Made by a program: the position numbers and the translations under genes
Assembly: GCA_009837885.1 (NCBI GenBank)
Contig: VXSP01000012.1
Span: forward strand, 1 to 64,000
Source of the DNA: Holophagales bacterium
Lineage (GTDB): Bacteria; Acidobacteriota; Thermoanaerobaculia; Multivoradales; Multivoraceae
Reading direction: 5' to 3'
Length of the DNA stretch: 64,000 bases
Notes under the pieces: model-generated
Database searches by the model: none
Told to the model about the DNA's origin: nothing
What the model saw: only the letters and a program-made list of their open reading frames with translations
Shown here: piece after piece, positions 24,119 to 31,522 of the stretch
How positions within the stretch are numbered: position 1 is the stretch's first letter
Layout: each line of letters opens with the position of its first letter

Positions 24119-24459
24119 ACCTGTTCCGCCTGTTTCTCGGCGTCGTCTTTGGCGTGATCGTCGTCTACACGGTGTTCGTCGCGATGGAACACGGCCTGGG
24201 TCTGCTCGGCATCTTCTTCGGCGACATCGCCGCGATGACCTGGAACGGCCAGTTCAACCTCGACTTCATGGGGTTCCTCACCCTGTCGGGGCTGTGGGTC
24301 GCCTGGCGCAACGGTTTCTCCCCGGGCGGCCTGCTGCTCGCCGTCGTCGCCCTCTTCTTCGGGGTGCCGTTCCTGACGCTCTACCTCTTCATCCTGAGCC
24401 AGCAGACGAACGGTGACGTGAAGCGGATGCTCCTGGGCGACCAGCGGGCAGCGGCCTGA
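24115..24459 (+). CDS. Small membrane protein
   Basis: A 114-residue protein with three hydrophobic helices (LFLGVVFGVIVVYTVFV near 6-22, FLTLSGLWVAW in the middle, and the run before FLTLYLFIL). It is coupled by ATGA to the previous gene and by a one-base TGATG to the hydrolase that follows. Role unknown. Confidence 0.65.
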   Translation: MNLFRLFLGVVFGVIVVYTVFVAMEHGLGLLGIFFGDIAAMTWNGQFNLDFMGFLTLSGLWVAWRNGFSPGGLLLAVVALFFGVPFLTLYLFILSQQTNGDVKRMLLGDQRAAA

Positions 24460-25361
24460 TGCCCACCTTCGCGCGGCGCGTCGGCCGCTACCTGGACCTC
24501 GAAGTCCAGGACGTTGCTTACGAGGTCTACTTCGAGTCGGCCGGCAACCCGGACGGCATTCCGCTGGTGCTCCAGCACACGGCCGGCTCGGACGGCCGCC
24601 AGTGGCGTCACCAGTTGGAGGACGAACGGATCGGCCGGCACTTCCACCTGCTCGCGTACGACCTGCCCTACCACGCCAAGTCCGTGCCGCCGACCGGCGT
24701 CGAGTGGTGGAAGCAGGAGTACCGGCTGACCAAGAGCTTCCTGCTTGACTTCGTCACCGCCTTCGTGGGCGAGCTCCAGCTCGAAGACCCGGTCTACATG
24801 GGCAGCTCGATCGGCGGCCACCTGGCCCTCGACCTCGCCCTGCACCGCGCGGGCCTGTTCCAGGCCGTCATCGGCCTGGAGGCGGCGATCAAGTCGGACC
24901 CCGGCAACATCGATCTGCTCGACCACCCCGAGATCAACAACGGCTACAAGAGCGAGCTGATGATCGGCATCACCTCGCCCGAGGCGCCGGAGGCGTTCCG
25001 ACGCGAGGTGGGCTGGTGCTACAGCCAGGGCGCGCCGCGGGTGTTCCGGGGCGACCTCTTCTACTGGGGCACCGACCACGACCTGGGCGACAGGGCCTCG
25101 GAGATCGACACGTCGCAGACGCGGGTGTTCCTGCTGACCGGCGAGTACGACGCCGCGACGCCGCCCGCGGCGTCCGAAGAGGTCGCGGCGCAGATCGAGG
25201 GAGCGACGTACCAGACGATGAAGGGGTTGGGTCACTTCCCGATGTCCGAGGACCCGGAGCGGTTCTACGGGTACATCGAGCCCGTCCTGGAGGAGATCGT
25301 CGGCGATCAGACGCGGCTGGGGTCGCCGGACTTTTCGCCGGCTGCGGCGGCTGGCAGCTAG
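24459..25361 (+). CDS. Alpha/beta-hydrolase
   Basis: A 300-residue alpha/beta hydrolase. GSSIGG (about 110-115) holds the nucleophile serine; LLTGEYDAATPP carries the acid region and GLGHFPMSEDP the catalytic histidine near 263. It ends in an acidic tail. It looks like a serine hydrolase of the esterase/C-C-bond hydrolase type; the substrate is unassigned. Translationally coupled to the membrane protein before it. Confidence 0.85.
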   Translation: MPTFARRVGRYLDLEVQDVAYEVYFESAGNPDGIPLVLQHTAGSDGRQWRHQLEDERIGRHFHLLAYDLPYHAKSVPPTGVEWWKQEYRLTKSFLLDFVTAFVGELQLEDPVYMGSSIGGHLALDLALHRAGLFQAVIGLEAAIKSDPGNIDLLDHPEINNGYKSELMIGITSPEAPEAFRREVGWCYSQGAPRVFRGDLFYWGTDHDLGDRASEIDTSQTRVFLLTGEYDAATPPAASEEVAAQIEGATYQTMKGLGHFPMSEDPERFYGYIEPVLEEIVGDQTRLGSPDFSPAAAAGS

Positions 25362-25366
25362 CCATC

Positions 25367-25801
25367 ATGCCGTCCATGTCGCGAGCCGAGATCGACGAGT
25401 TCCTGGGCAAACCCCGGATCGGCGTCCTCTGCACCAACGACCTCGACGGATCGCCGAACGGCGTGCCCGTCTGGTTCGAGTGGGACGGCGAGCAGATCCT
25501 GATGTTCAGCAGCGCCTCGCACAAGAAGATCGCCCGGCTAGAGAACGATCCGAGGGCGTCGCTTCTCGTGGCCCGGGAAGCTGGCGAACCGGAGGCGTGG
25601 GTCGCCGTCGACGGTGTCGTGGCGATTGGCGAGGAGGACGTCGTGCCGCTGATGGAACGGCTCGCGGGGCGCTATTGGGTCGACGGGGATCCGGCGATCG
25701 CGAGGGCGCACGCGGAGACGGTCGAGTCGTGGCGCCAGGCTGCGGCGCAGTTGCGGGTGCTGGTGATCGAGCCCGACGAGATCAGGAGCTACCGCGCCTG
25801 A
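25367..25801 (+). CDS. Pyridoxamine-5'-phosphate-oxidase-fold (FMN-binding) protein
   Basis: A 144-residue split-barrel protein: KPRIGVLCTNDLDGSPNGVP, WFEWDGEQILMFSSASHKK and RLENDPRASLLVA are the FMN/F420-binding strands of the PNPOx-like family. Such proteins reduce diverse substrates with FMN or F420. Last gene of the small operon after the hydrolase (6-base gap). Confidence 0.8.
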   Translation: MPSMSRAEIDEFLGKPRIGVLCTNDLDGSPNGVPVWFEWDGEQILMFSSASHKKIARLENDPRASLLVAREAGEPEAWVAVDGVVAIGEEDVVPLMERLAGRYWVDGDPAIARAHAETVESWRQAAAQLRVLVIEPDEIRSYRA

Positions 25802-25869
25802 GTTGTAAGGTCTCTAGGCCCCGGGGGGCGCAGACCGAAGGCGCTAGCCGGAGGACGAAGAGGAAGCTG

Positions 25870-26064
25870 ATGACCAAGGTGGACAGTGGGACACCGCTCA
25901 GAGAGGAGATCCAGGAGAGCGCTCCTACGTTCGCGTCTCGGTGGAGGGGTAGGTTCCGGGAGTCACGACGGGACGATGTCCGGTACAAGGCGCTCGCTCG
26001 AAAGTACCTTGACGGTGGCGAGCCGCTTGAGCCTCGTCCGGCTGCGAGCGACCTGCAACGCTGA
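25870..26064 (+). CDS. Small basic protein, possible antitoxin-like
   Basis: A 64-residue protein starting MTKVDSGTPLREEIQE with GAGGAAG just upstream, and containing FASRWRGRFRESRRDD, then YKALARKYL. The FxxRWxGKF-like block resembles the tail seen in some small antitoxins, but I cannot identify the family. It faces the convergent toxin gene at 26088. Confidence 0.4.
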   Translation: MTKVDSGTPLREEIQESAPTFASRWRGRFRESRRDDVRYKALARKYLDGGEPLEPRPAASDLQR

Positions 26065-26087
26065 TTCAGGCGGTCAGCTGCGGCTGG

Positions 26088-26498
26088 TCAGCGGGGTTCC
26101 AGAAGGGTCAGGTCGATCTCCCGAAAGTCCCGAGTGTTCAACGTCGCCAGGGAGAAACCGCGACTCTTGGCCGTGCCTGCGATCTGCGAGTCCGCCAAGC
26201 TCATGGGCGCTCCCTTCAGTCGTCGCTGGGCGCGGAGCCTGGCGCTCTCGTTAGCGGCGTCCAGGTCGAATGGGACGATGCGGTCCGAGAAGGCATCTAC
26301 GATCCGTGCAAAGACGTGCGTCAGACGCAGCCGCTTTCGCCCGCGTGGCAACAGTTCTATGCCGAAACTGATCTCGTCCACGGTGACGGCGGAGACGTAC
26401 AGGCTCGAAGGGGCGTGGCTGTCCAGCCAACTCATCACTCGCTTGTCCGGTTCGACACGCATGGCCTCCGAGAGGACATTGGTGTCCAGGAGAATCAC
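26088..26498 (-). CDS. FitB/VapC-type PIN-domain toxin
   Basis: A 136-residue PIN ribonuclease, type II toxin. Acidic catalytic residues are all present: D5 (LLDTNVLSE), E42 (DEISFG), D103 (SLADSQIAG) and D124 (NTRDF). The layout matches FitB. Its start overlaps the antitoxin gene by 4 bases. It should cleave RNA (typically tRNA or rRNA) when free of antitoxin. Confidence 0.9.
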   Translation of the reverse strand: MILLDTNVLSEAMRVEPDKRVMSWLDSHAPSSLYVSAVTVDEISFGIELLPRGRKRLRLTHVFARIVDAFSDRIVPFDLDAANESARLRAQRRLKGAPMSLADSQIAGTAKSRGFSLATLNTRDFREIDLTLLEPR

Positions 26499-26752
26499 GT
26501 CGAATCGTCCTCGCCGTAGTCGGGCAATGTGAAGTCGATCGGGTCGTCCACTTCGCGTGCCGGCAGGTCGAGATCGAAGCCCTCGTCGCCGACGATCCGG
26601 CGGATCATTGCCCCGACCGGCTCCTCGTCCACAACCGCGCTCCGGAGGATGCGCCGAACGGTCTCCTCCAAGGACAGCGACTCCCGTTCCGCGCGGATCT
26701 TCAGGCGATGGACGACCTCACTGTCCAGGCGACGTACACTCAGGTTTGCCAT
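26495..26752 (-). CDS. FitA-like ribbon-helix-helix antitoxin
   Basis: An 85-residue antitoxin: MANLSVRRLDSEVVHRLKIR is the ribbon-helix-helix DNA-binding part and ERESLSLEETVRRILRSAV the second helix; the acidic tail (GFDLDLPAREVDDPIDF) should wrap the toxin active site. It opens the operon and should repress it through the repeat at 26784-26812. Confidence 0.9.
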   Translation of the reverse strand: MANLSVRRLDSEVVHRLKIRAERESLSLEETVRRILRSAVVDEEPVGAMIRRIVGDEGFDLDLPAREVDDPIDFTLPDYGEDDST

Positions 26753-26783
26753 TGGTCCTACTCCTTCGGTTTCGCGGTCGCGA

Positions 26784-26812
26784 TGCTAGCACGAGCGGCC
26801 GAAGTGCTGGCA
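26784..26812. promoter_or_regulatory. Candidate FitA operator
   Basis: Two 8-base sites, TGCTAGCA and TGCTGGCA, are separated by 13 bases. This TGCTNNCA-type pairing resembles operators of FitAB/VapBC modules. It lies 32-60 bases upstream of the antitoxin start and only 17 bases before the acyl-CoA dehydrogenase start at 26829, so it could affect both directions. Confidence 0.5.
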
Positions 26813-26828
26813 CTCACTTGACCACACG

Positions 26829-28019
26829 ATGAACGACATTTCACCCACCGCCGTCGGCTACATGACCCCGGAGCGCGAGATGCTCCGCCGGATCGCGCGC
26901 GAGTTCACGGACAAGGAGGTCCTCCCGGTCGCCAACGAACTCGACCCGAAGAAGGAGACGATCCCGCAGTCGTTGATCGACCAGATGGGGGAACTGGGTT
27001 TCTTCGGCATCGTGATCCCGGAGGAGTACGGCGGTGCCGGGCTGGGCGCGTTCGAGTACTGCCTGGTGGCCGAGGAGCTGGCGCGGGGCTGGATGAGCGT
27101 GGCGAGCATCATCGCCCGCGGCAACGGTTTCTACCGGTCGATCCCCTTCGATGGCGAGGAGCGCCTGAAGCGCATCCGGCTGATGGCCGAGGGCAAGTAC
27201 CTCGGCGCGCTCGCCATGTCGGAGCCGGAGGTCGGCTCGGACATCTCGTCGATCACCTGCCGGGCGCGGGTGGAGGACGACCACTGGGTGATCACCGGCA
27301 ACAAGTACTGGTGCACGTTCGCCGACGGCGCGAACTTCATCCAGGTCATCGCGCGGACGGAGGGCGACCCGGCGAAGCGCCACGCCGCCCTGACCGGGAT
27401 CGGGATCGAGAAGCCGCCCGGCGAGCTGCCGGAGGGCGTCACCGGATCGCCGATTCCGAAGATCGGCTACCACGGCTGGAAGACCTGGGAACTGCACTTC
27501 GAGAACGTCCGCGTGCCGATTACGAAGCGCCAGCGGGAGGCCAAGGGCCAGGCGTTCTACGGCATGACGCGCGGTCTGCAGACGGCGCGGGCTCACACCG
27601 CGGCGCGCTCCATCGGCCTCGCCCAGGGCGCGCTGGAGCAGGCGATCGCGTACTCGAAGGAGCGCATCCAGTTTCGGCGCCCGATCGCCGACTTCCAGGC
27701 GATTCGCTTCAAGATCGCGAACATGGCGGCCGAGGTCGAGGCGGCGCGCCAGTTGAACCACTCGGTCTGCGCCAAGATCGACACCGGCGTGTCCTGCGCC
27801 AAGGAGGCGGCGATGGTCAAGTACTACGCCGCCGAGATGTCGGAGCGGGTGTGCTCCGACGCGCTGCAGGTCCTGGCCGGCGCCGGCTACACGACGGACT
27901 ACCCGGTCGAGCGCTACTGGCGTGACGCGCGGCTGACGAAGATCTTCGAGGGGACGTCGGAGATCATGCTGAAGATCGTGTCCGACGAGCTGCTTGGGAA
28001 GCCGTCGAGGAGGAGTTGA
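26829..28019 (+). CDS. Acyl-CoA dehydrogenase
   Basis: A 396-residue FAD acyl-CoA dehydrogenase. FAD/substrate signatures: GFFGIVIPEEYGGAGLGAF, ALAMSEPEVGSDISS and the C-terminal LQVLAGAGYTTDYPVERYWR, then KIFEGTSEIM with the catalytic-base position glutamate in FEGT. The usual flavin-linked alpha,beta-dehydrogenation of an acyl-CoA is expected. Followed closely (ATG 3 bases past the stop) by MmgE/PrpD, so the two are co-transcribed and may act on one branched acyl-CoA/acid. Confidence 0.9.
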   Translation: MNDISPTAVGYMTPEREMLRRIAREFTDKEVLPVANELDPKKETIPQSLIDQMGELGFFGIVIPEEYGGAGLGAFEYCLVAEELARGWMSVASIIARGNGFYRSIPFDGEERLKRIRLMAEGKYLGALAMSEPEVGSDISSITCRARVEDDHWVITGNKYWCTFADGANFIQVIARTEGDPAKRHAALTGIGIEKPPGELPEGVTGSPIPKIGYHGWKTWELHFENVRVPITKRQREAKGQAFYGMTRGLQTARAHTAARSIGLAQGALEQAIAYSKERIQFRRPIADFQAIRFKIANMAAEVEAARQLNHSVCAKIDTGVSCAKEAAMVKYYAAEMSERVCSDALQVLAGAGYTTDYPVERYWRDARLTKIFEGTSEIMLKIVSDELLGKPSRRS

Positions 28020-28021
28020 CG

Positions 28022-29380
28022 ATGAGACTCGCGAACCATCTCTGGGACCGCTTCGGTCGCATGGGTCTTGACGATATTCCGGAGTCGGCCCGCACGGTGG
28101 CCGGCCAGTGCGTGCTCGACTGGTTCGGCTGCGCGCTCGCCGGCAGCCGCGAGCCGCTGTCCGGGATCCTGCGCGATGAGCTGGGCGGCCAGGCCGGGCC
28201 GTGCTCGATCGTGGGGACGGAGCTGCACTGCGTGCCGGGCGTCGCCGCGCTGGTCAACGGCGCCGCCGGGCATGCGCTGGACTTCGACGACACGCACAGC
28301 ATGATGGGCGGGCATCCCACGGTGCCGGTGTTTCCGGCCGCGTTGGCGCAGGCCCAGGAGATGGGCGCGAGCGGCGAGCGGTTGCTGGTCGCGTTCGTGG
28401 TCGGCATCGAGGTCGAGTCGCGCGTCGGCGCGCTGATCGGAGGCGCTGCCTACAGGAAGGGCTGGCATTCGACGTCGACGATCGGCGTCCACGGCGCCGC
28501 GGCGGCGGCCTGCCACCTGCTGGGCGCGAGCAACGAGCAGTTCGCTCACGCGGTTGGCCTCGCTGCGTCGCAGGCCAGCGGCCTCAAGGCGAACTTCGGG
28601 ACGATGACCAAGCCGTTCCACGCCGGTCACGCCGCCGAGCGCGGCCTGCTCTCGGCGCGGCTGGCGATGCGGGGCTTCACTTCGAATCCCGAGGCGGTCG
28701 ACGGGCGGCAGGGCTACGCCGACGCCGCGGCGAAGGGCCACGAGGAAGTCAAGTGGCAGCGGATCGAGGAGCAGGATGGCCGCTTCCTGATCGAGGACAC
28801 CCTGTTCAAGTACCACGCCGCCTGCTACCTGACCCACGCGGCGATCGAGTCTGTTGGGCGGTTGCGTCCGCAGTTGGCTGCCGCGGGGGTCTCGGCCGGT
28901 GATGTCGAGAAGGTGATCGTCACCGTGCATCCGGGGTTGCTCGATATCTGCGGCATCCCGGAGCCGAAGACCGGGTTGGAAGCGAAGTTCAGCCTGGTCG
29001 CTACGACGTCGCTGGCGATGCTGGGGATCGACACGACGGACACGGGGACGTTCGTCGACGAGACGTTGGATGATCCGGAGGTTGCGCGGATGATCGACCG
29101 GGTCGAGGTGCGGACCGATCGCGGTATGGGGCACACCCAGGCGCGGGTGGAGCTGCAGGCGAACGGGCACTCGCTCGAGGAGTTCCATGACACCGGTATC
29201 CCGGCGACGGACCTCGAGGCGCAGGGCGCGAAGCTGGCGGCAAAGATGACAGGTTTGACGACGCCGCTGCTTGGGGCGGAAGCGAGCGACCGGTTGCGGG
29301 AGCTGTCGCTGCGGCTGGAAACGGTGGGGGATGCATGCGATTTGGCGGGCCTCGTGAGCGGTTCGCTCGAGGCGGCCTGA
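28022..29380 (+). CDS. MmgE/PrpD-family protein
   Basis: A 452-residue member of the MmgE/PrpD family (2-methylcitrate dehydratase, iris-type aconitate decarboxylase relatives). Recognised by WFGCALAGSREPL, the HALDFDDTHSMMGGHPTVPV segment (about 83-103) and KANFGTMTKPFHAGHAAERG, the characteristic conserved histidine-rich loops. GGAGGAG precedes ATG 28022; a TTG at 28016 overlapping the stop is an alternative. Exact substrate (methylcitrate or another hydroxy/alkene acid) cannot be decided. It sits in an operon with the acyl-CoA dehydrogenase. Confidence 0.88.
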   Translation: MRLANHLWDRFGRMGLDDIPESARTVAGQCVLDWFGCALAGSREPLSGILRDELGGQAGPCSIVGTELHCVPGVAALVNGAAGHALDFDDTHSMMGGHPTVPVFPAALAQAQEMGASGERLLVAFVVGIEVESRVGALIGGAAYRKGWHSTSTIGVHGAAAAACHLLGASNEQFAHAVGLAASQASGLKANFGTMTKPFHAGHAAERGLLSARLAMRGFTSNPEAVDGRQGYADAAAKGHEEVKWQRIEEQDGRFLIEDTLFKYHAACYLTHAAIESVGRLRPQLAAAGVSAGDVEKVIVTVHPGLLDICGIPEPKTGLEAKFSLVATTSLAMLGIDTTDTGTFVDETLDDPEVARMIDRVEVRTDRGMGHTQARVELQANGHSLEEFHDTGIPATDLEAQGAKLAAKMTGLTTPLLGAEASDRLRELSLRLETVGDACDLAGLVSGSLEAA

Positions 29381-29388
29381 GGTCGGCA

Positions 29389-29619
29389 ATGGCACTTCCG
29401 CGAAACGGTCTCGCCATCGAAGCCCATCAAGAGAACGGCGAGTGGGTCGCCACCTGCCCGGACCTGGGGCTGGCCAGTCAAGGAGCTTCTCTCAACGAGG
29501 CCTTGGAGATGCTGAATGAGGCGATGCTCCTCTTCTTCCAAACAAGCGACGAGCTGGGGATTCTGGCCGAGGAGTTGGCCAAGAAGGGACTCCTCACGGG
29601 CGGTCTGGCTCCTCGCTGA
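29389..29619 (+). CDS. Orphan HicB-like antitoxin
   Basis: A 76-residue HicB-type antitoxin: IEAHQENGEWVATCPDLGLA followed by SQGASLNEALEMLNEAMLLF is the standard degenerate RNase-H-like HicB core. No HicA toxin (small dsRBD with GSH motif) is visible beside it, so it is an orphan. It begins 8 bases after the PrpD stop. Confidence 0.75.
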   Translation: MALPRNGLAIEAHQENGEWVATCPDLGLASQGASLNEALEMLNEAMLLFFQTSDELGILAEELAKKGLLTGGLAPR

Positions 29620-29791
29620 CGTGGGTCTACGCGCAGCCGGCCTTGCGACTTGGCGCGCCGGGCTCTGCTCGCGACTGTGGACTCAGAGAGCACATTCGAC
29701 CGAGCACGGCTACTTGCTCACGGGCTGCGGCCGATCCATGCTACTCTCATTCGGCGAGACATGAGGGGATGCCCCAATAGGAGATCGGTAT

Positions 29792-30322
29792 ATGGGCAGT
29801 AGAGAGCTTGCGTTGGATGAAGAAGTGGCGGCGATCCAAGGAACGGTCGAAGCGTTGACACCTTTGGAACCGGACTCCCGCGAACGCGTACTGAGGTACG
29901 TTACGGCTCGTTTTGGGATCTCTACGCCGCGTCAGTCTCCGACCGTTCCAGAGCGTCGAGACGACGACGTCGCGGCTAGCGATGACACGAGCGCATCGAG
30001 CGCGCCTTCCTCGTTCGAGACGCTTGCGGAGCTGTTTGATGCGGCGCAGCCTAGTGACAACCCGGACAAGGCACTCGTCGCTGCATACTGGGTGCAAACC
30101 AGCGGCGAAGCTGACAGCTTCGAGAGCGCTTCGGCCAATAGGGAACTCAAGAACCTGGGACACAGGATTGCCAACATCACTGACGCGATCAACGTGCTGA
30201 AGCGACGGAATCCTGCACCGGTGGTTCAGCTGAGAAAGAGCGGCAAGACCCGTCAAGCGCGAAAGACGTACAAGGTTACGGACGCCGGGGTCAGAGCTGT
30301 TGAAGAGATGATCCGTGGATGA
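29792..30322 (+). CDS. Winged-helix-like protein, partner of the HEPN-like gene
   Basis: A 176-residue protein of unknown family. The N-terminal 45 residues are helical; 50-75 is a disordered Ser/Asp linker; residues 80-176 look like a winged helix, with ANRELKNLGHRIANITDAIN as helices and GKTRQARKTYKVTDAGVRAV, with VEEMIRG at the very end, as the recognition helix/wing. GC and codon use are lower than the neighbours. AGGAG precedes the ATG. It overlaps the next gene by 8 bases, implying a protein pair. A role in phage or plasmid defence is inferred from context only. Confidence 0.65.
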   Translation: MGSRELALDEEVAAIQGTVEALTPLEPDSRERVLRYVTARFGISTPRQSPTVPERRDDDVAASDDTSASSAPSSFETLAELFDAAQPSDNPDKALVAAYWVQTSGEADSFESASANRELKNLGHRIANITDAINVLKRRNPAPVVQLRKSGKTRQARKTYKVTDAGVRAVEEMIRG

Positions 30323-31058
30323 GGCGAGGCTCCGTCAGGCGATCGAGGGACTAGTTGGGAGGAAGCTGGCGACGGAGCTGGCGGGCGACTTCGTGAAGCT
30401 GCGTCAGGACGTGGCGACTGGCACACTGGAACGCACGTCGGCTGGGAAGTTTGTAGAGTCCTTTGTCCAGGGCCTACAGCAGATCTCGGGCGGGAGCTAC
30501 GATGCAGCACCGAGTGTTGATCACTATCTGAACACGCAGGTCGAGGGTGACACAAGGCTGCCCGATGGACTACGACTCTGTGGAAGTCGGATCGCGCGTG
30601 CGATCTACACGCTGAGAAACAAGCGGAGCATCGCTCACAAAGGCCAAGTGGACCCGAATAGCATCGACTTGGAGTTCACCTATCGTGGCGCGGCTTGGAT
30701 CATGGCTGAGCTTGTCCGTTCCGCCTCGGGCACTACGATGGAGGAGGCTGGGGCACTGATCAGGCTTGTCAATGCGCCGGTGGGCACGCTGGTGGAGGAG
30801 ATCGATGGTGTTCGCCTGGTGCATGCGCAGATCGCCCTGCGAGCCGAGATCTTGGTCTTACTCCACAGTAAACACCCCGATCCGGTGACCTCCGCGCAGC
30901 TTTGCGAGTGGACCGGGAAGAAGGGCACGACCGTTGGCGCCCGGCTGAGTGACCTCCGGTCTAGTCGGCTTGTCGTTGGTGACGGTAGAAGGGGGTTCAA
31001 GCTCACGTCCCCAGGGCATGCCGCTGCCACGACAGAGATCCAGAGTCTTCAGGGTTGA
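30315..31058 (+). CDS. Candidate HEPN-domain protein with C-terminal winged helix
   Basis: A 247-residue protein starting at GTG 30315, overlapping the previous gene by 8 bases. Residues 70-140 include IYTLRNKRSIAHKGQ, where R101 and H108 give the R-x4-6-H pattern of HEPN ribonucleases (common in Abi, RnlA and toxin families). Residues 173-235 form a winged-helix: VTSAQLCEWTGKKGTTVGAR, then LSDLRSSRLVVGDGRRGFKL. It is therefore a candidate RNA-cleaving, self-regulated effector, with the upstream gene a likely partner. HEPN assignment rests on one motif. Confidence 0.6.
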   Translation: MDEARLRQAIEGLVGRKLATELAGDFVKLRQDVATGTLERTSAGKFVESFVQGLQQISGGSYDAAPSVDHYLNTQVEGDTRLPDGLRLCGSRIARAIYTLRNKRSIAHKGQVDPNSIDLEFTYRGAAWIMAELVRSASGTTMEEAGALIRLVNAPVGTLVEEIDGVRLVHAQIALRAEILVLLHSKHPDPVTSAQLCEWTGKKGTTVGARLSDLRSSRLVVGDGRRGFKLTSPGHAAATTEIQSLQG

Positions 31059-31128
31059 ACCCAGCCATCCGAGTATCTGGAGGTGATCATCACTGAATGC
31101 CGTTGAGCTGGCCAGGTAACTTCGCCGA

Positions 31129-31330
31129 ATGTACGAGGACGCTGGAGAGGGCGAGAAAGTGGCCATGATTCACTTGTTCGGAATCAAGTACTCCGACGAG
31201 ATCAAGGGCCTGTGACATCGCGCCGGCGGCGCTTGCGAGCGAGGCACGGCTGCCGGAGTCGTATGGTACGGAGGTAAACAAGGGCTGTAATCTCGCGCGC
31301 TTCGTCGAGATCAAGAGGGGCGCTCTCTAA
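31129..31330 (+). pseudogene. Small gene interrupted by a +1 frameshift
   Basis: From ATG 31129 the frame reads MYEDAGEGEKVAMIHLFGIKYSDEIKGL and stops at TGA 31213. In the +1 frame, beginning with GAC at 31214, the sequence continues DIAPAALASEARLPESYGTE then VNKGCNLARFVEIKRGAL to TAA at 31330. Joined they give a protein of about 66 residues with an HLFGIKYSDEI front and an LPESYGTEVNKG rear; I recall short bacterial proteins of this layout but cannot name the family. Either a single-base insertion broke the gene, or CTG TGA C is a +1 recoding site. Confidence 0.55.
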
Positions 31331-31341
31331 TCCGGCAACCA

Positions 31342-31378
31342 CCGGTCTTGCCGGCCGAAGAGCGACGGGCAAGACCGG
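31342..31378. other. Strong stem-loop in convergent intergenic region
   Basis: CCGGTCTTGCC (31342-31352) and GGCAAGACCGG (31368-31378) are a perfect 11-base inverted repeat around a 15-base loop. It lies after the frameshifted gene and before the minus-strand dehydrogenase, so it may stop transcription or stabilise RNA. No T-run adjoins. Confidence 0.5.
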
Positions 31379-31473
31379 ACATGGACGGCCGTCCTTAGCG
31401 AGTGTAAGGAACACTCACAGCCTCCAGCGGAGCCGGGCATGGCCGGAGCGTTTCTTGGCTGCCCGCGGCGGAA

Positions 31474-31491
31474 GCCGGCCAGAAGGCCGGC
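31474..31491. other. GCCGGCC-AGAA-GGCCGGC hairpin
   Basis: A 7-base-pair hairpin with an AGAA loop, 33 bases beyond the end of the dehydrogenase gene (minus strand). It belongs to the same style as the palindromes at 45.6 and 47.4 kb but is not a copy of the 27-base repeat. Confidence 0.5.
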
Positions 31492-31522
31492 GCACCGACA
31501 CTCGCACCGACAACTCGCGCTG

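Noticed and set aside
29620..29791. Sigma70-like promoter TTGCTC ... TACTCT before the HEPN-pair operon
   Set aside because: The elements are separated by about 22 bases, too far for a standard promoter, so no call was made.
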